Assembly (NCBI GenBank): GCA_947495425.1
Contig: CANLYR010000035.1
Span: forward strand, 1-49,919
Direction: 5' to 3'
DNA length: 49,919 nt
DNA from: an uncultured Aquimarina sp.
GTDB taxonomy: Bacteria > Bacteroidota > Bacteroidia > Flavobacteriales > Flavobacteriaceae
Shown: positions 25,778-33,586 of the stretch, one piece after another
Position numbering within the stretch: position 1 is the first letter of the stretch
How the letters are laid out: the number at the start of each line of letters is the position of its first letter
Position numbers and translations under genes: made by a program
Notes under the pieces: model-generated
What the model saw: only the letters and a program-made list of their open reading frames with translations
Told to the model about the DNA's origin: nothing
The model's database searches: none

Positions 25778-27469
25778 TTATTTTCTTTCCTTCCAAACTC
25801 TTTTGAGCACCAAAAAGTTCTGAGCATTATTGGTAAGGCCTTTTACATTTTTTTGTGTAAATCGAACTACTTCATCATAGTATAAAGGAACAATAGGAGC
25901 GTTGGCAATAACAATAGAATCCATTTTGGTGTATAATTGTTCTCTTAATTTGGTATCGGTGATCAAAAAGCTTTCTTCATATAATTGATCAAAAACTTCA
26001 TTCTTGAAATGTGTGTAATTTGGCCCATTTGGTGTATGGTTTTTACTATAGTATGGGGATAGAAAATTTTCTGCATCGGGATAGTCAGCGATCCAGCTGG
26101 CTCTAAAAGTGTCTAGTTTACCACTCCATTTTTGTTCTCTAATGGTTGATGGCGGTAATACATCTATAATTACTTGTAGACCAATCTTTTCTAATTCTCG
26201 CTGTATAAACTCACAAAGGCTTAGGTAGTTACTATCTGTTGTTATTGTTATAGAAGGAGTATCGTTGCCGGTTTGTTCAATGTAGGTTTTTACAAATTTA
26301 CGTGCTTTTTCAGGGTTGTACTCGTATCCTTTTATATTGTTAAATCCAGGAAGTCCTTTTGGAATAAAGCCATGTACAGCCGGTGTGCCAATACCATTTT
26401 TAAGATAGGTAATCATTTTTTTCCTGTCGAAGCCATAGTTAACAGCTTTTCTAAGAATTTTAGACTGAATTTCGTCTTTGTCACTATCCAAGTAAAACCC
26501 CAAATATTCTGAATTGAGATAGGGTCCTTTAGAAATTACGATGTGGTCTTTATATTTGGATCTTAATTTTCCACTTGGCGTAAGAAGTTCATCTTTATAC
26601 GATGCATCCAAACTATTTAGAAAATCAATATTGCCCTTAGCAAATTGTAAAAATTCACTTTGTTTCTCAGGTAAAAACGTAATCGCAACCGCTTCGAGAT
26701 ACGGGAGTTGTTTTCCTTCTTTATCTTTTTCAAAATAAAGTTCATTTTTACGCAAAACTAATTTTACATTTTCTTCCCATAATTTGAATTTGAAAGGTCC
26801 GGTACCTATGGGGTTGGATCTAAATTGGTTTCCATAAAAAGCTACAATCTCTTTGGGTACAACAGAACAATATCTCATGCTCATCAAACCTAAAAAAGCA
26901 GGGAAAGGTTTCTTAAGTTTAATTTCAAAAATACTATCATTAAGGGCAGTGTATGAAGCTACATTTTTTAGCACCCAATTACCGGGCGATGCTATTTTTG
27001 GATCAACCAAGCGATCAAAACTGTATACGAAATCAGGTGCAATTACTGTTCGAGTACTGTCCTTATTTTCAAATTGAGCATGCTTGTGAAAGTATACATC
27101 TTTCCGAAGGGTAAACTTGTAGGTAAGACCATCTTCTGAAATTAACCAATTTTTAGCGATATCTGGCTGTACATGTAAAGAATCATCAAACTGAACAAGA
27201 CCATTAAATAGCTGATTAGTTGGCCATATGATTGAAGGATTTCTTGCAAAAGCCGGGTCAAGAGTTTTTATATTCGAATATTCATTATATCTAAATACCA
27301 AATGGTCCTTGTCTTCTTTGAAAGAGTTTCCACAAGATGAAAGTAATAAACAAGTGTAAGCTATTGTTAAATAGTGAATTATGAATAAAGAATGATGTGA
27401 TTTCAATTTTAGAAAACAAATTATTGTTGGTATATTTGCCCTCTTGAAATTTATGCTTAAGTAATTCAA
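25778..27469 (-). CDS. Peptide-type ABC substrate-binding lipoprotein (SBP family 5)
   Basis: Family 5 extracellular solute-binding protein (DppA/OppA type), 563 aa. Seen: a lipobox LLLSSCGNSF, the family signature region NIKTLDPAFARNPSI and FNGLVQFDDSL, and later SNPIGTGPFKFKLWEENVKL and ASWIADYPDAENFLSPYYS, which are typical. It should deliver peptides or similar ligands to an ABC importer whose permeases are not in this window. The ATG at 27469 puts 46 residues before the Cys. A TTG at 27406 would give a normal-length signal peptide. A minus-strand TATATTTA (27494-27501) fits either start. Confidence 0.88.
   Translation of the reverse strand: MNYLSINFKRANIPTIICFLKLKSHHSLFIIHYLTIAYTCLLLSSCGNSFKEDKDHLVFRYNEYSNIKTLDPAFARNPSIIWPTNQLFNGLVQFDDSLHVQPDIAKNWLISEDGLTYKFTLRKDVYFHKHAQFENKDSTRTVIAPDFVYSFDRLVDPKIASPGNWVLKNVASYTALNDSIFEIKLKKPFPAFLGLMSMRYCSVVPKEIVAFYGNQFRSNPIGTGPFKFKLWEENVKLVLRKNELYFEKDKEGKQLPYLEAVAITFLPEKQSEFLQFAKGNIDFLNSLDASYKDELLTPSGKLRSKYKDHIVISKGPYLNSEYLGFYLDSDKDEIQSKILRKAVNYGFDRKKMITYLKNGIGTPAVHGFIPKGLPGFNNIKGYEYNPEKARKFVKTYIEQTGNDTPSITITTDSNYLSLCEFIQRELEKIGLQVIIDVLPPSTIREQKWSGKLDTFRASWIADYPDAENFLSPYYSKNHTPNGPNYTHFKNEVFDQLYEESFLITDTKLREQLYTKMDSIVIANAPIVPLYYDEVVRFTQKNVKGLTNNAQNFLVLKRVWKERK
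27431..27438 (+). promoter_or_regulatory. -7 element of mtaB
   Basis: A perfect TATATTTG, with TTTT 20 bases before it as a weak -33 box. It lies inside the 5' end of the divergent peptide-binding protein gene. Confidence 0.55.
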
Positions 27470-27493
27470 TATATTGTTAGTTTAGGTTGAAGG

Positions 27494-27501
27494 TAAATAT
27501 A
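27494..27501 (-). promoter_or_regulatory. -7 element of the peptide-binding protein gene
   Basis: Minus-strand TATATTTA, with TTCG 19 bases upstream as a possible -33 box. Transcription would start near 27487, just before the ATG at 27469, and overlap the mtaB leader. Confidence 0.4.
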
Positions 27502-27539
27502 AAGAGATTTCCGTCTTTGGCGAAATGACATATAGCTTT

Positions 27540-28850
27540 ATGAGAAAAAAAGTAGCTTTTTATACGTTAGGTTGCAAACTGAATTTTTCAGAAACATCAA
27601 CTATCGCCAGAAGTTTTAAAGATGAAGGCTTTGATCGTGTGGATTTTTCTGAAAACGCAGATATTTATGTAATTAATACATGTTCTGTAACTGAAAATGC
27701 AGATAAGAGGTTTAAAACAATAGTAAGGCAGGCACAAAAAACCAATCAAGATGCTTTTGTAGCTGCAGTTGGTTGCTATGCACAACTTAAGCCAGAAGAA
27801 TTGGCAGCTGTAGATGGAGTGGATTTGGTATTAGGAGCGACAGAAAAATTTAAGATTACTGATTATATAAACGACTTGTCTAAAAATGATTTTGGTGAAG
27901 TACACTCTTGCGAAATAGAAGAAGCAGATTTCTATGTGGGGAGCTACTCGATTGGAGATCGAACCCGAGCTTTTCTAAAAGTACAGGACGGATGTGATTA
28001 TAAATGTACGTATTGTACAATTCCTCTGGCCAGAGGAATTTCGCGTAGCGATACGCTAGATAATGTTTTGAAAAATGCCAAAGAAATCTCTGATAAAGGA
28101 ATTAAAGAAATAGTACTTACAGGAGTTAATATAGGCGACTATGGCAAAGGTGAATTTGGGAATAAAAAGCATGAGCATACTTTTTTTGAGCTTGTACAGG
28201 CATTAGATACTGTAGCGGGTACTGAACGCCTTCGGATTTCTTCTATTGAGCCTAATTTATTGAAGAATGAGACTATAGATTTTGTAGCAAATTCGAAAAC
28301 TTTTGTGCCTCATTTTCATATTCCTTTGCAATCAGGGAGTGATGAGATTCTTAAATTGATGCGCCGCAGATATCTTAGTGATTTATATGTTAATCGTATC
28401 AGGAAAATCAAAGAGGTGATGCCACATGCCTGTATTGGTGTCGATGTTATTGTAGGCTTTCCCGGGGAAACAGATGATCACTTTCTGGATACCTATAATT
28501 TTTTGTCTGGATTAGATATATCTTACCTTCATGTATTTACATATTCTGAAAGAGATAATACTGTAGCAGCTGATTTAGAAGGAGTGGTTACCACAAATGT
28601 GCGTAAAAAAAGAAGTAAAATGCTCCGTGGATTATCTGTCAAAAAAAGGAGAGCGTTTTATGAAAGTCAATTAGGAACAGAAAGAACGGTTTTATTTGAA
28701 TCTGAAAATAAAGAAGGCTATATTCATGGTTTTACTGAAAATTATGTCAAGGTAAAAATGCCATGGAATCCATCTTATGTAAATACTTTAACTTCAGTTA
28801 CGCTAACAGAGATTGATGATGATGGAATGGTAAGATTTGATCTTGTATAG
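27540..28850 (+). CDS. mtaB: tRNA t6A37 methylthiotransferase MtaB
   Basis: Radical-SAM methylthiotransferase, about 436 aa, converting t6A to ms2t6A at tRNA position 37. Seen: an N-terminal UPF0004 domain with three cluster cysteines (LGCKLNFSE, NTCSVTENAD, VGCYAQLKPEE), the radical-SAM motif CxxxCxxC in QDGCDYKCTYCTIPLARG, and a C-terminal TRAM-like domain. The family features HIPLQSGSDEILKLMRRRY and VDVIVGFPGETDDHF are present. The Met at 27540 (MRKKVAFYTLGCKLNFSE) is the conserved start; an in-frame ATG lies five codons earlier at 27525. It ends at a strong bidirectional terminator. Confidence 0.93.
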   Translation: MRKKVAFYTLGCKLNFSETSTIARSFKDEGFDRVDFSENADIYVINTCSVTENADKRFKTIVRQAQKTNQDAFVAAVGCYAQLKPEELAAVDGVDLVLGATEKFKITDYINDLSKNDFGEVHSCEIEEADFYVGSYSIGDRTRAFLKVQDGCDYKCTYCTIPLARGISRSDTLDNVLKNAKEISDKGIKEIVLTGVNIGDYGKGEFGNKKHEHTFFELVQALDTVAGTERLRISSIEPNLLKNETIDFVANSKTFVPHFHIPLQSGSDEILKLMRRRYLSDLYVNRIRKIKEVMPHACIGVDVIVGFPGETDDHFLDTYNFLSGLDISYLHVFTYSERDNTVAADLEGVVTTNVRKKRSKMLRGLSVKKRRAFYESQLGTERTVLFESENKEGYIHGFTENYVKVKMPWNPSYVNTLTSVTLTEIDDDGMVRFDLV

Positions 28851-28877
28851 TGATGTCTTAAATAATTTGATATTTAT

Positions 28878-28915
28878 AACTAAAAAAGTCTGCTTACAAG
28901 CAGACTTTTTTAGTT
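28878..28915. terminator. Bidirectional terminator between mtaB and the GNAT-like gene
   Basis: A perfect 18-bp inverted repeat (AACTAAAAAAGTCTGCTT / AAGCAGACTTTTTTAGTT) with a two-base centre and T-runs on both strands. It serves both convergent genes. Confidence 0.93.
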
Positions 28916-28921
28916 ATTTTT

Positions 28922-29233
28922 CTATATGTTAATTCCTACTGGGAGTAAATCTTTATATTTTCTTCTATTTTTGCGCATGAATTTCGCAATTATAGGGCTT
29001 GTGGGTACTAATCTGATATTACGTTCCTCGATCAGATTAAATACAGCAACAATAAAATCTTTTTCATATCCCTTTTCTAAGTGTTCATCACTCATGATAA
29101 GTTTAGTAAGGAAAATTTTTCTTTCCTGTTGGGCATACTCAATTTTTGCTTTTTGACCTTCAATTGTAGTTTCGAATTGTCTTAGAAATTCATTATCGAT
29201 TATTTCTAATTCAACATCACTCATGTTCTCCAT
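28922..29233 (-). CDS. Small GNAT-like protein (YjdJ/COG2388 type)
   Basis: A 103-aa protein resembling the short YjdJ-type N-acetyltransferases: an early strand pair (DNEFLRQFETTIEGQKAKIE), then YAQQERKIFLTKLIMSDEHL, and the late segment IRLVPTSPIIAKFMRKNRRK that matches 'kvvPlCPfvaayirrHpey' of the family. The acetyl-CoA loop, normally G-x-G-x-A/G, is degenerate here (HLEKGYEKDFIV), and the usual Cys of 'PLCPF' is Ser. It may no longer be an acetyltransferase. The assignment rests on pattern only. Confidence 0.6.
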   Translation of the reverse strand: MENMSDVELEIIDNEFLRQFETTIEGQKAKIEYAQQERKIFLTKLIMSDEHLEKGYEKDFIVAVFNLIEERNIRLVPTSPIIAKFMRKNRRKYKDLLPVGINI

Positions 29234-29452
29234 ATTTTTAAATTATGAGGTTTTAAATCATAAGTAAGAGGTATTTACCCTCTATTACATATAACAATCT
29301 TTATAACATTAGTTTTATAGCATAAGAATAAAAATGTAAAGTATATCCAATATTTTATAAAACTATAAGTTGCTAACTAAGATTAGTTAGTTCTAAATTC
29401 CCTTTTACAAAAAAATAACATTGTATTTCCTTTTCTTTAATAAGGAATATTA

Positions 29453-29460
29453 TAATTTTG
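29453..29460 (+). promoter_or_regulatory. -7 element of the hydrolase gene
   Basis: TAATTTTG, an exact TAnnTTTG match. It contains the TTG that would otherwise be read as a long start (29458), so it decides for the ATG at 29518. Confidence 0.55.
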
Positions 29461-29517
29461 ATATGCAAAGATAAGAAAATTAGATATTTAAAGTTCAATT
29501 CCACTGTTAAAATAGCT

Positions 29518-30189
29518 ATGAAGCAGAAAGTTACTCATGTTTACTTTATTCCCGGGATGGCAGCTTCTGTGTCTATTTTCGAATACATAAGCCTTCCTAA
29601 GGAGCAATTTAAATGTTATACCATTTCTTGGAAGATTCCTGAAAAAAACGAATCGATTAAAATGTATGCTAAGCGTATGTGTAAAGAAGTAAAGCATGAG
29701 AATTGTGTATTGGTTGGAGTCTCATTTGGTGGTATAATGGTTCAGGAGATGAGTAAATATCTGAAGATAAAGAAACTAATTATTATTTCTAGTGTAAAAA
29801 ACAGATATGAATTACCAAAACGAATGCAAATCGCACGTAAAACGAAAGTATACAAGTTATTGCCTACATCAATAATTTCTAAAATTGAAAATTGGGAAAA
29901 ACTTGCTTTTGGTGATTTTGCAAAGAAGAGAGCAGCAATGTATCAAAAGTATTTGTCTATAAACGACAAAACATATTTGGATTGGGCAATTGAGAAAATG
30001 GTATGTTGGGATCAGGAAAAAACTCCGGTTGGGTTGATCCATATTCATGGTGATAGGGATGTGGTTTTTCCTATTTCGAATATCAAAAATTGTATTACAG
30101 TAACGCAGGGAACACATGTGATGATCGTAAATAGAGCTAGATGGTTTAATAAATATTTACCTCAAATAATAAATGATAACTTGCATTAG
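29518..30189 (+). CDS. Alpha/beta hydrolase
   Basis: An alpha/beta-hydrolase fold protein, 223 aa from the chosen ATG. Seen: the oxyanion-side start THVYFIPGMAASVSIFEY, the nucleophile elbow LVGVSFGGIMVQEM (Ser in GVSFGG), a late acid region HIHGDRDVVFP, and the catalytic His in VTQGTHVMIVNRA. The substrate is unknown. The longer frame begins with a TTG that overlaps the predicted -7 box, so the ATG (MKQKVTHVYFIPG) is preferred. The lytic transglycosylase gene follows after about 60 bases. Confidence 0.82.
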   Translation: MKQKVTHVYFIPGMAASVSIFEYISLPKEQFKCYTISWKIPEKNESIKMYAKRMCKEVKHENCVLVGVSFGGIMVQEMSKYLKIKKLIIISSVKNRYELPKRMQIARKTKVYKLLPTSIISKIENWEKLAFGDFAKKRAAMYQKYLSINDKTYLDWAIEKMVCWDQEKTPVGLIHIHGDRDVVFPISNIKNCITVTQGTHVMIVNRARWFNKYLPQIINDNLH

Positions 30190-30248
30190 TCTAAGTTTTT
30201 ACATTATATTGTAATATGAAATTTTATCCCCAACAAAGTCTACTAAAT

Positions 30249-31196
30249 ATGAAAATGATCAGGAAAGTATTAGTGTTTTTAGGTATATTATTCACTTTTG
30301 GTGTTTTAGTCAATGCCACTCAAGACAATATACAAAAACCTATAGCGCAAGAAGTTCTCGAAGAAAAACTAATTAATGACTATAATGTCTATGCAGTACC
30401 CATGCCAGATAATCTTAATTTCTCTGGAGAACTTGTTCCTATTGAGAACCCTGATATTAGAGAACGTATGGATAGAGAGTTGCTAGTCAATACATACTGG
30501 CAGTCTAACGGATTATTACTTTTCAAAAGAGCAAATAAATATTTCCCTATTATTGAGCCAATTTTAAAAGAAGAAGGTATTCCCGAAGATTTTAAATATC
30601 TTGCCGTTATAGAGAGTAGTCTAACTCAAGCAGTTTCACCTGCTCGGGCAACTGGATTTTGGCAAATATTGAAAGGGACTGCTAAAGAATATGGACTCGA
30701 AGTAAATCAAAATGTTGACGAGCGTTATCATATCGAAAAATCTACTCGAGTAGCTTGCAAATACCTTAAAAAGGCAAATGAAAAATTTGGATCATGGACA
30801 TTAGCGGCTGCTGCTTATAATGCAGGAAGAGCTGGTATTGGTAGACGATTAGAAAAACAAGATGTTGATTCCTATTACGATCTTCTATTAGGAGAAGAAA
30901 CCGGACGCTATGTGTTTAGAATAGTTGCCGTAAAGGAGATATTAAGTAACCCAAAACAATACGGATTTAATTTTAATACTGAAGACTTATACAAACATAT
31001 CCCTACATTTAATGTGTTAATTGATGAACCAATCGCAGACTTTACTGAATTTGCCAAGCAGTATGGTATAAATTATAAGATTCTGAAATTGCACAATCCT
31101 TGGCTTAGAGAACCGCATCTTAATAATGCATTGGGTAAAGAATATTTGATCAAAATTCCGCGAGAAGGATATTACAAGACTGGTGTAGGTCAATAG
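30249..31196 (+). CDS. Lytic transglycosylase (MltD-like)
   Basis: Secreted peptidoglycan lytic transglycosylase, 315 aa from MKMIRKVLVFLGILFTFGVL, which is a signal peptide. The SLT domain has the catalytic Glu in LAVIESSLTQAVSPARATGF, then WQILKGTAKEYGL and LAAAAYNAGRAGIGRRL. The C-terminal tail (YKILKLHNPWLREPHL) looks like a LysM-type or linker region as in MltD. An in-frame ATG lies 11 codons earlier (30216), which would disturb the signal peptide. It cleaves glycan strands during wall growth. Confidence 0.88.
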   Translation: MKMIRKVLVFLGILFTFGVLVNATQDNIQKPIAQEVLEEKLINDYNVYAVPMPDNLNFSGELVPIENPDIRERMDRELLVNTYWQSNGLLLFKRANKYFPIIEPILKEEGIPEDFKYLAVIESSLTQAVSPARATGFWQILKGTAKEYGLEVNQNVDERYHIEKSTRVACKYLKKANEKFGSWTLAAAAYNAGRAGIGRRLEKQDVDSYYDLLLGEETGRYVFRIVAVKEILSNPKQYGFNFNTEDLYKHIPTFNVLIDEPIADFTEFAKQYGINYKILKLHNPWLREPHLNNALGKEYLIKIPREGYYKTGVGQ

Positions 31197-31255
31197 CACG
31201 TATTGTATCCTATTTGATATATTTTAATTAAGTTAACCACTTATTCTATTGTAGT

Positions 31256-31624
31256 ATGAATACATCGGTATTAATTTCTTTAATTCTAATCGGTCTATTG
31301 GCTGGGTTTTTTAGTGGTACTTTAGGAATTGGAGGGAGTGTGGTTATGATTCCTTTAATGATCATATGGGTGAATTTTTCTCAGCATCAGGCACAAGGGA
31401 CAAGTTTAGCAGTTTTGGCCGTACCAGTAACATTATTAGCAGCCTATAACTATTATCAAGAAGGTTATGTAAACTGGAAATATGCAATCATAATAGCAGT
31501 TACTTTCATTATCGGAGGGTATCTAGGCAGTAAATTAGCAGTCACTATCAATCAGGCGCTTCTGAAAAAAATCTTTGGAGGTGTGCTGTTACTAGTCGCT
31601 ATAAAGATGATTTTTGGGAAATAG
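31256..31624 (+). CDS. Half-length TauE/SafE-family membrane protein
   Basis: A 122-aa membrane protein with four helices. It carries the TauE/SafE start GLLAGFFSGTLGIGGSVVMIP and the QAQGTSLAVLAVPVTL motif. Full transporters of the family have about 250 aa and two such halves. This is a single half and would have to form a homodimer or pair with another half. Sulfite, sulfonate or other anions are the usual substrates; none can be assigned here. It follows the transglycosylase gene by 59 bases. Confidence 0.82.
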   Translation: MNTSVLISLILIGLLAGFFSGTLGIGGSVVMIPLMIIWVNFSQHQAQGTSLAVLAVPVTLLAAYNYYQEGYVNWKYAIIIAVTFIIGGYLGSKLAVTINQALLKKIFGGVLLLVAIKMIFGK

Positions 31625-31644
31625 AGAAAAAAAACAACTTAAAA

Positions 31645-32484
31645 TTATCTGTTTTTTCTGTTGTTTATAGAATCTTTTTCTCGCTTATACCTTTCGTATT
31701 CTTCATCAATTCTACGTTCTTCTTCTGTACGCCCATCTTCATCTTTCTTATTCTTAATTTCTTTTTTGCCAATATTTTCTTCCAATGGCTCTACATCCCC
31801 AGCCAGTAAGCCTTTTGCATCTAGATCGGCAATAATTAATGAAACTCCTTTGGATAGTGAGTTAAAGTGTATATTGTATGAATTACTTATAGTTTCGCTA
31901 GAGTGATGGGTCTCTACTTTTTGGATATTAAGCATTTTTCTTTCCTCATCCATAAAATACATCATCGGAAAACCAAGTGCATGCTTTAGCTTATTTACAA
32001 TATGAGAGTCTTGATTGGTTTTTTCATCTACATATACAAGCTTAATATTTTGATTGTACTCGTCACTTTTAGATTTTAGGTTTTCTTTAGTGTCCCAAAA
32101 TAATACTACAAAATCGATTTGATCATGAAATCTGTCTGCAAGATCATTAAGTGCTGGGATTTCACCAACTCCAGGCACACACCATGCAGCGTAAGTGATC
32201 AGGAATATAGGTTTCTCATAATCGTCAAAAGAAATAGGCTCTTCTTTTATAGTATTAACGGTGAAGTTGTCCATATATGTGCCATTAAGATGATTACTTA
32301 CCAAAGAATCAAACAAAAATGTTGCACGTTCCATATCATTTTCTCTATAGACGGCGTCCATTTTCTGATTGTATTTCACAATATGGGCTGAAATAGCAGT
32401 TGAAAATGGTATTCTTCTTTCTTCTTGCGAAAAAGAATTGCTAAAATATAAAAAGAGTATTCCTAGTATTAATAATTTCTTCAT
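31645..32484 (-). CDS. Thioredoxin-fold (TlpA-like) protein lacking the second cysteine
   Basis: A secreted 279-aa protein with signal peptide MKKLLILGILFLYFSNSFSQ. The middle part (about 75-215) has the TlpA-like fold: KPIFLITYAAWCVPGVGEIP, FVVLFWDTKENL, IKLVYVDE and ALGFPMMYFMDEERKML. The active site reads W-C-V-P-G, so Cys102 is present but the expected Cys105 is Gly. The cis-Pro loop (GFPMMYF) is kept. It cannot form the usual CxxC disulfide; it may be a holdase, a single-Cys reductase or inactive. The C-terminal 40 residues are highly charged (KKEIKNKKDEDGRTEEERRI). Confidence 0.75.
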   Translation of the reverse strand: MKKLLILGILFLYFSNSFSQEERRIPFSTAISAHIVKYNQKMDAVYRENDMERATFLFDSLVSNHLNGTYMDNFTVNTIKEEPISFDDYEKPIFLITYAAWCVPGVGEIPALNDLADRFHDQIDFVVLFWDTKENLKSKSDEYNQNIKLVYVDEKTNQDSHIVNKLKHALGFPMMYFMDEERKMLNIQKVETHHSSETISNSYNIHFNSLSKGVSLIIADLDAKGLLAGDVEPLEENIGKKEIKNKKDEDGRTEEERRIDEEYERYKREKDSINNRKNR

Positions 32485-32634
32485 TACAAATTCATTACGG
32501 TAGCTAATGTAGTATAAAGTCTATAAAAAAAACATTTATTGAGCGCAAAACTTTATGTTTCTAGTACAGAAGGCTCTTATACATCATTATATAAAACCTC
32601 TTAGTTAACGTAAAATCTTACACAATTAGTATGC

Positions 32635-33150
32635 CTAAATTTTCTTCATTTGCTGTTTCATCATATTAATTTGGTCTTTCAGCATGCTATGTTTGTCTAG
32701 TTTTTTAGCTTCAGTAAGTAAAATTTGCGCTTCCCTTTTTCTGCGTTTTGTCATTGCTATGCCAGCAAGGTTTAGTTTTGCTACGGCAAGATCCTGATTC
32801 ATAGATAACCCTAATTTAATCGCTTTTTTTAGATATTTCTCGGCCTGAGTAATATTAGTTTGAGATAGCATGATACCCAATAGGTAGTTATAATATCCGT
32901 TTTGTTTTGTGGTAAGTGCGCTTTCTGGGTTTTTGATTTTGTCTAACCATTTTCTGGCACCATCAAAATCCTGCTTACGCAATCTCAAGAATGCCAGAAG
33001 AATTAATTCATTTTTAAAATATAAAAACACAAAAATTATAGACAGTAAGATGAGCATGATCCCATTTCCTATATATCCTTCTACCATTTGCCATATGGCT
33101 ACACCAATTACTATGGCAGCAATCACTAATTTTATATTTTTGTTGTACAT
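32635..33150 (-). CDS. Membrane protein with TPR-like repeats
   Basis: A 171-aa protein with two N-terminal membrane helices (IKLVIAAIVIGVAIWQMV and GIMLILLSIIFVFLYF) and a helical C-terminal part with TPR-like features (GYYNYLLGIMLSQ and TQAEKYLKKAIKLGL, then AKLNLAGIAMTK). Similar DUF2892-like/TPR proteins occur in flavobacteria beside rpmH, but no role is known. It is divergent from the L34 gene. Confidence 0.7.
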   Translation of the reverse strand: MYNKNIKLVIAAIVIGVAIWQMVEGYIGNGIMLILLSIIFVFLYFKNELILLAFLRLRKQDFDGARKWLDKIKNPESALTTKQNGYYNYLLGIMLSQTNITQAEKYLKKAIKLGLSMNQDLAVAKLNLAGIAMTKRRKREAQILLTEAKKLDKHSMLKDQINMMKQQMKKI

Positions 33151-33217
33151 TGAATTATTTAATTATTAAGTAGCGGCAAAGGTAATAAAAACAATTAAAA
33201 ATAATTTGATAATTAGG

Positions 33218-33248
33218 TTTGTCAAAGTAAAAACTCTTTGTATATTTG
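33218..33248 (+). promoter_or_regulatory. Promoter of the L34 gene
   Basis: TTTG (33218-33221), 19-base spacer, TATATTTG (33241-33248): a perfect Bacteroidota promoter. It serves as an internal reference for the promoter form seen in the sRNA array. Confidence 0.88.
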
Positions 33249-33322
33249 CCCGCAGTTTTGAGAAGATATTCTCATGTAGAACAGTAAAGATATTCGAAGA
33301 AGATATATAAAGATAGATAGCA

Positions 33323-33481
33323 ATGAAAAGAACGTTTCAACCATCAAAAAGAAAAAGAAAAAACAAACACGGTTTCAGAGAGCGTATGGCTTCTGTAAAT
33401 GGTAGAAAGGTGCTGGCTCGTAGAAGAGCAAAAGGTAGAAAGAAGTTATCTGTTTCTTCAGAGTTAAGACACAAGCACTAA
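33323..33481 (+). CDS. rpmH: 50S ribosomal protein L34
   Basis: A 52-aa, strongly basic ribosomal protein; the product reads [18 protein letters not shown], then [20 protein letters not shown] and [14 protein letters not shown]. The ATG lies at 33323 and the TAA at 33479. It has a perfect promoter 75 bases upstream and a terminator just downstream. The usual partner genes rnpA or dnaA are not adjacent, which is common in Bacteroidota. Confidence 0.97.
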   Translation: MKRTFQPSKRKRKNKHGFRERMASVNGRKVLARRRAKGRKKLSVSSELRHKH

Positions 33482-33504
33482 TGGTTATGTGCTTCAAAAA
33501 TATT

Positions 33505-33537
33505 AAAGGTGTTACTTTACAGGTAACGCCTTTTTTT
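33505..33537 (+). terminator. Terminator of rpmH
   Basis: AAAGGTGTTAC, seven-base loop, GTAACGCCTTT with one G-U pair and a run of T. It lies 24 bases past the L34 stop codon. Confidence 0.9.
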
Positions 33538-33586
33538 ATATCTAATACATAAATTATATTAAGTAAATCGCAAATACTTTCATTAC

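Noticed and set aside
29458..29517. Longer TTG start for the alpha/beta hydrolase
   Set aside because: The TTG is part of a TAATTTTG promoter element, so it would be upstream of the transcript.
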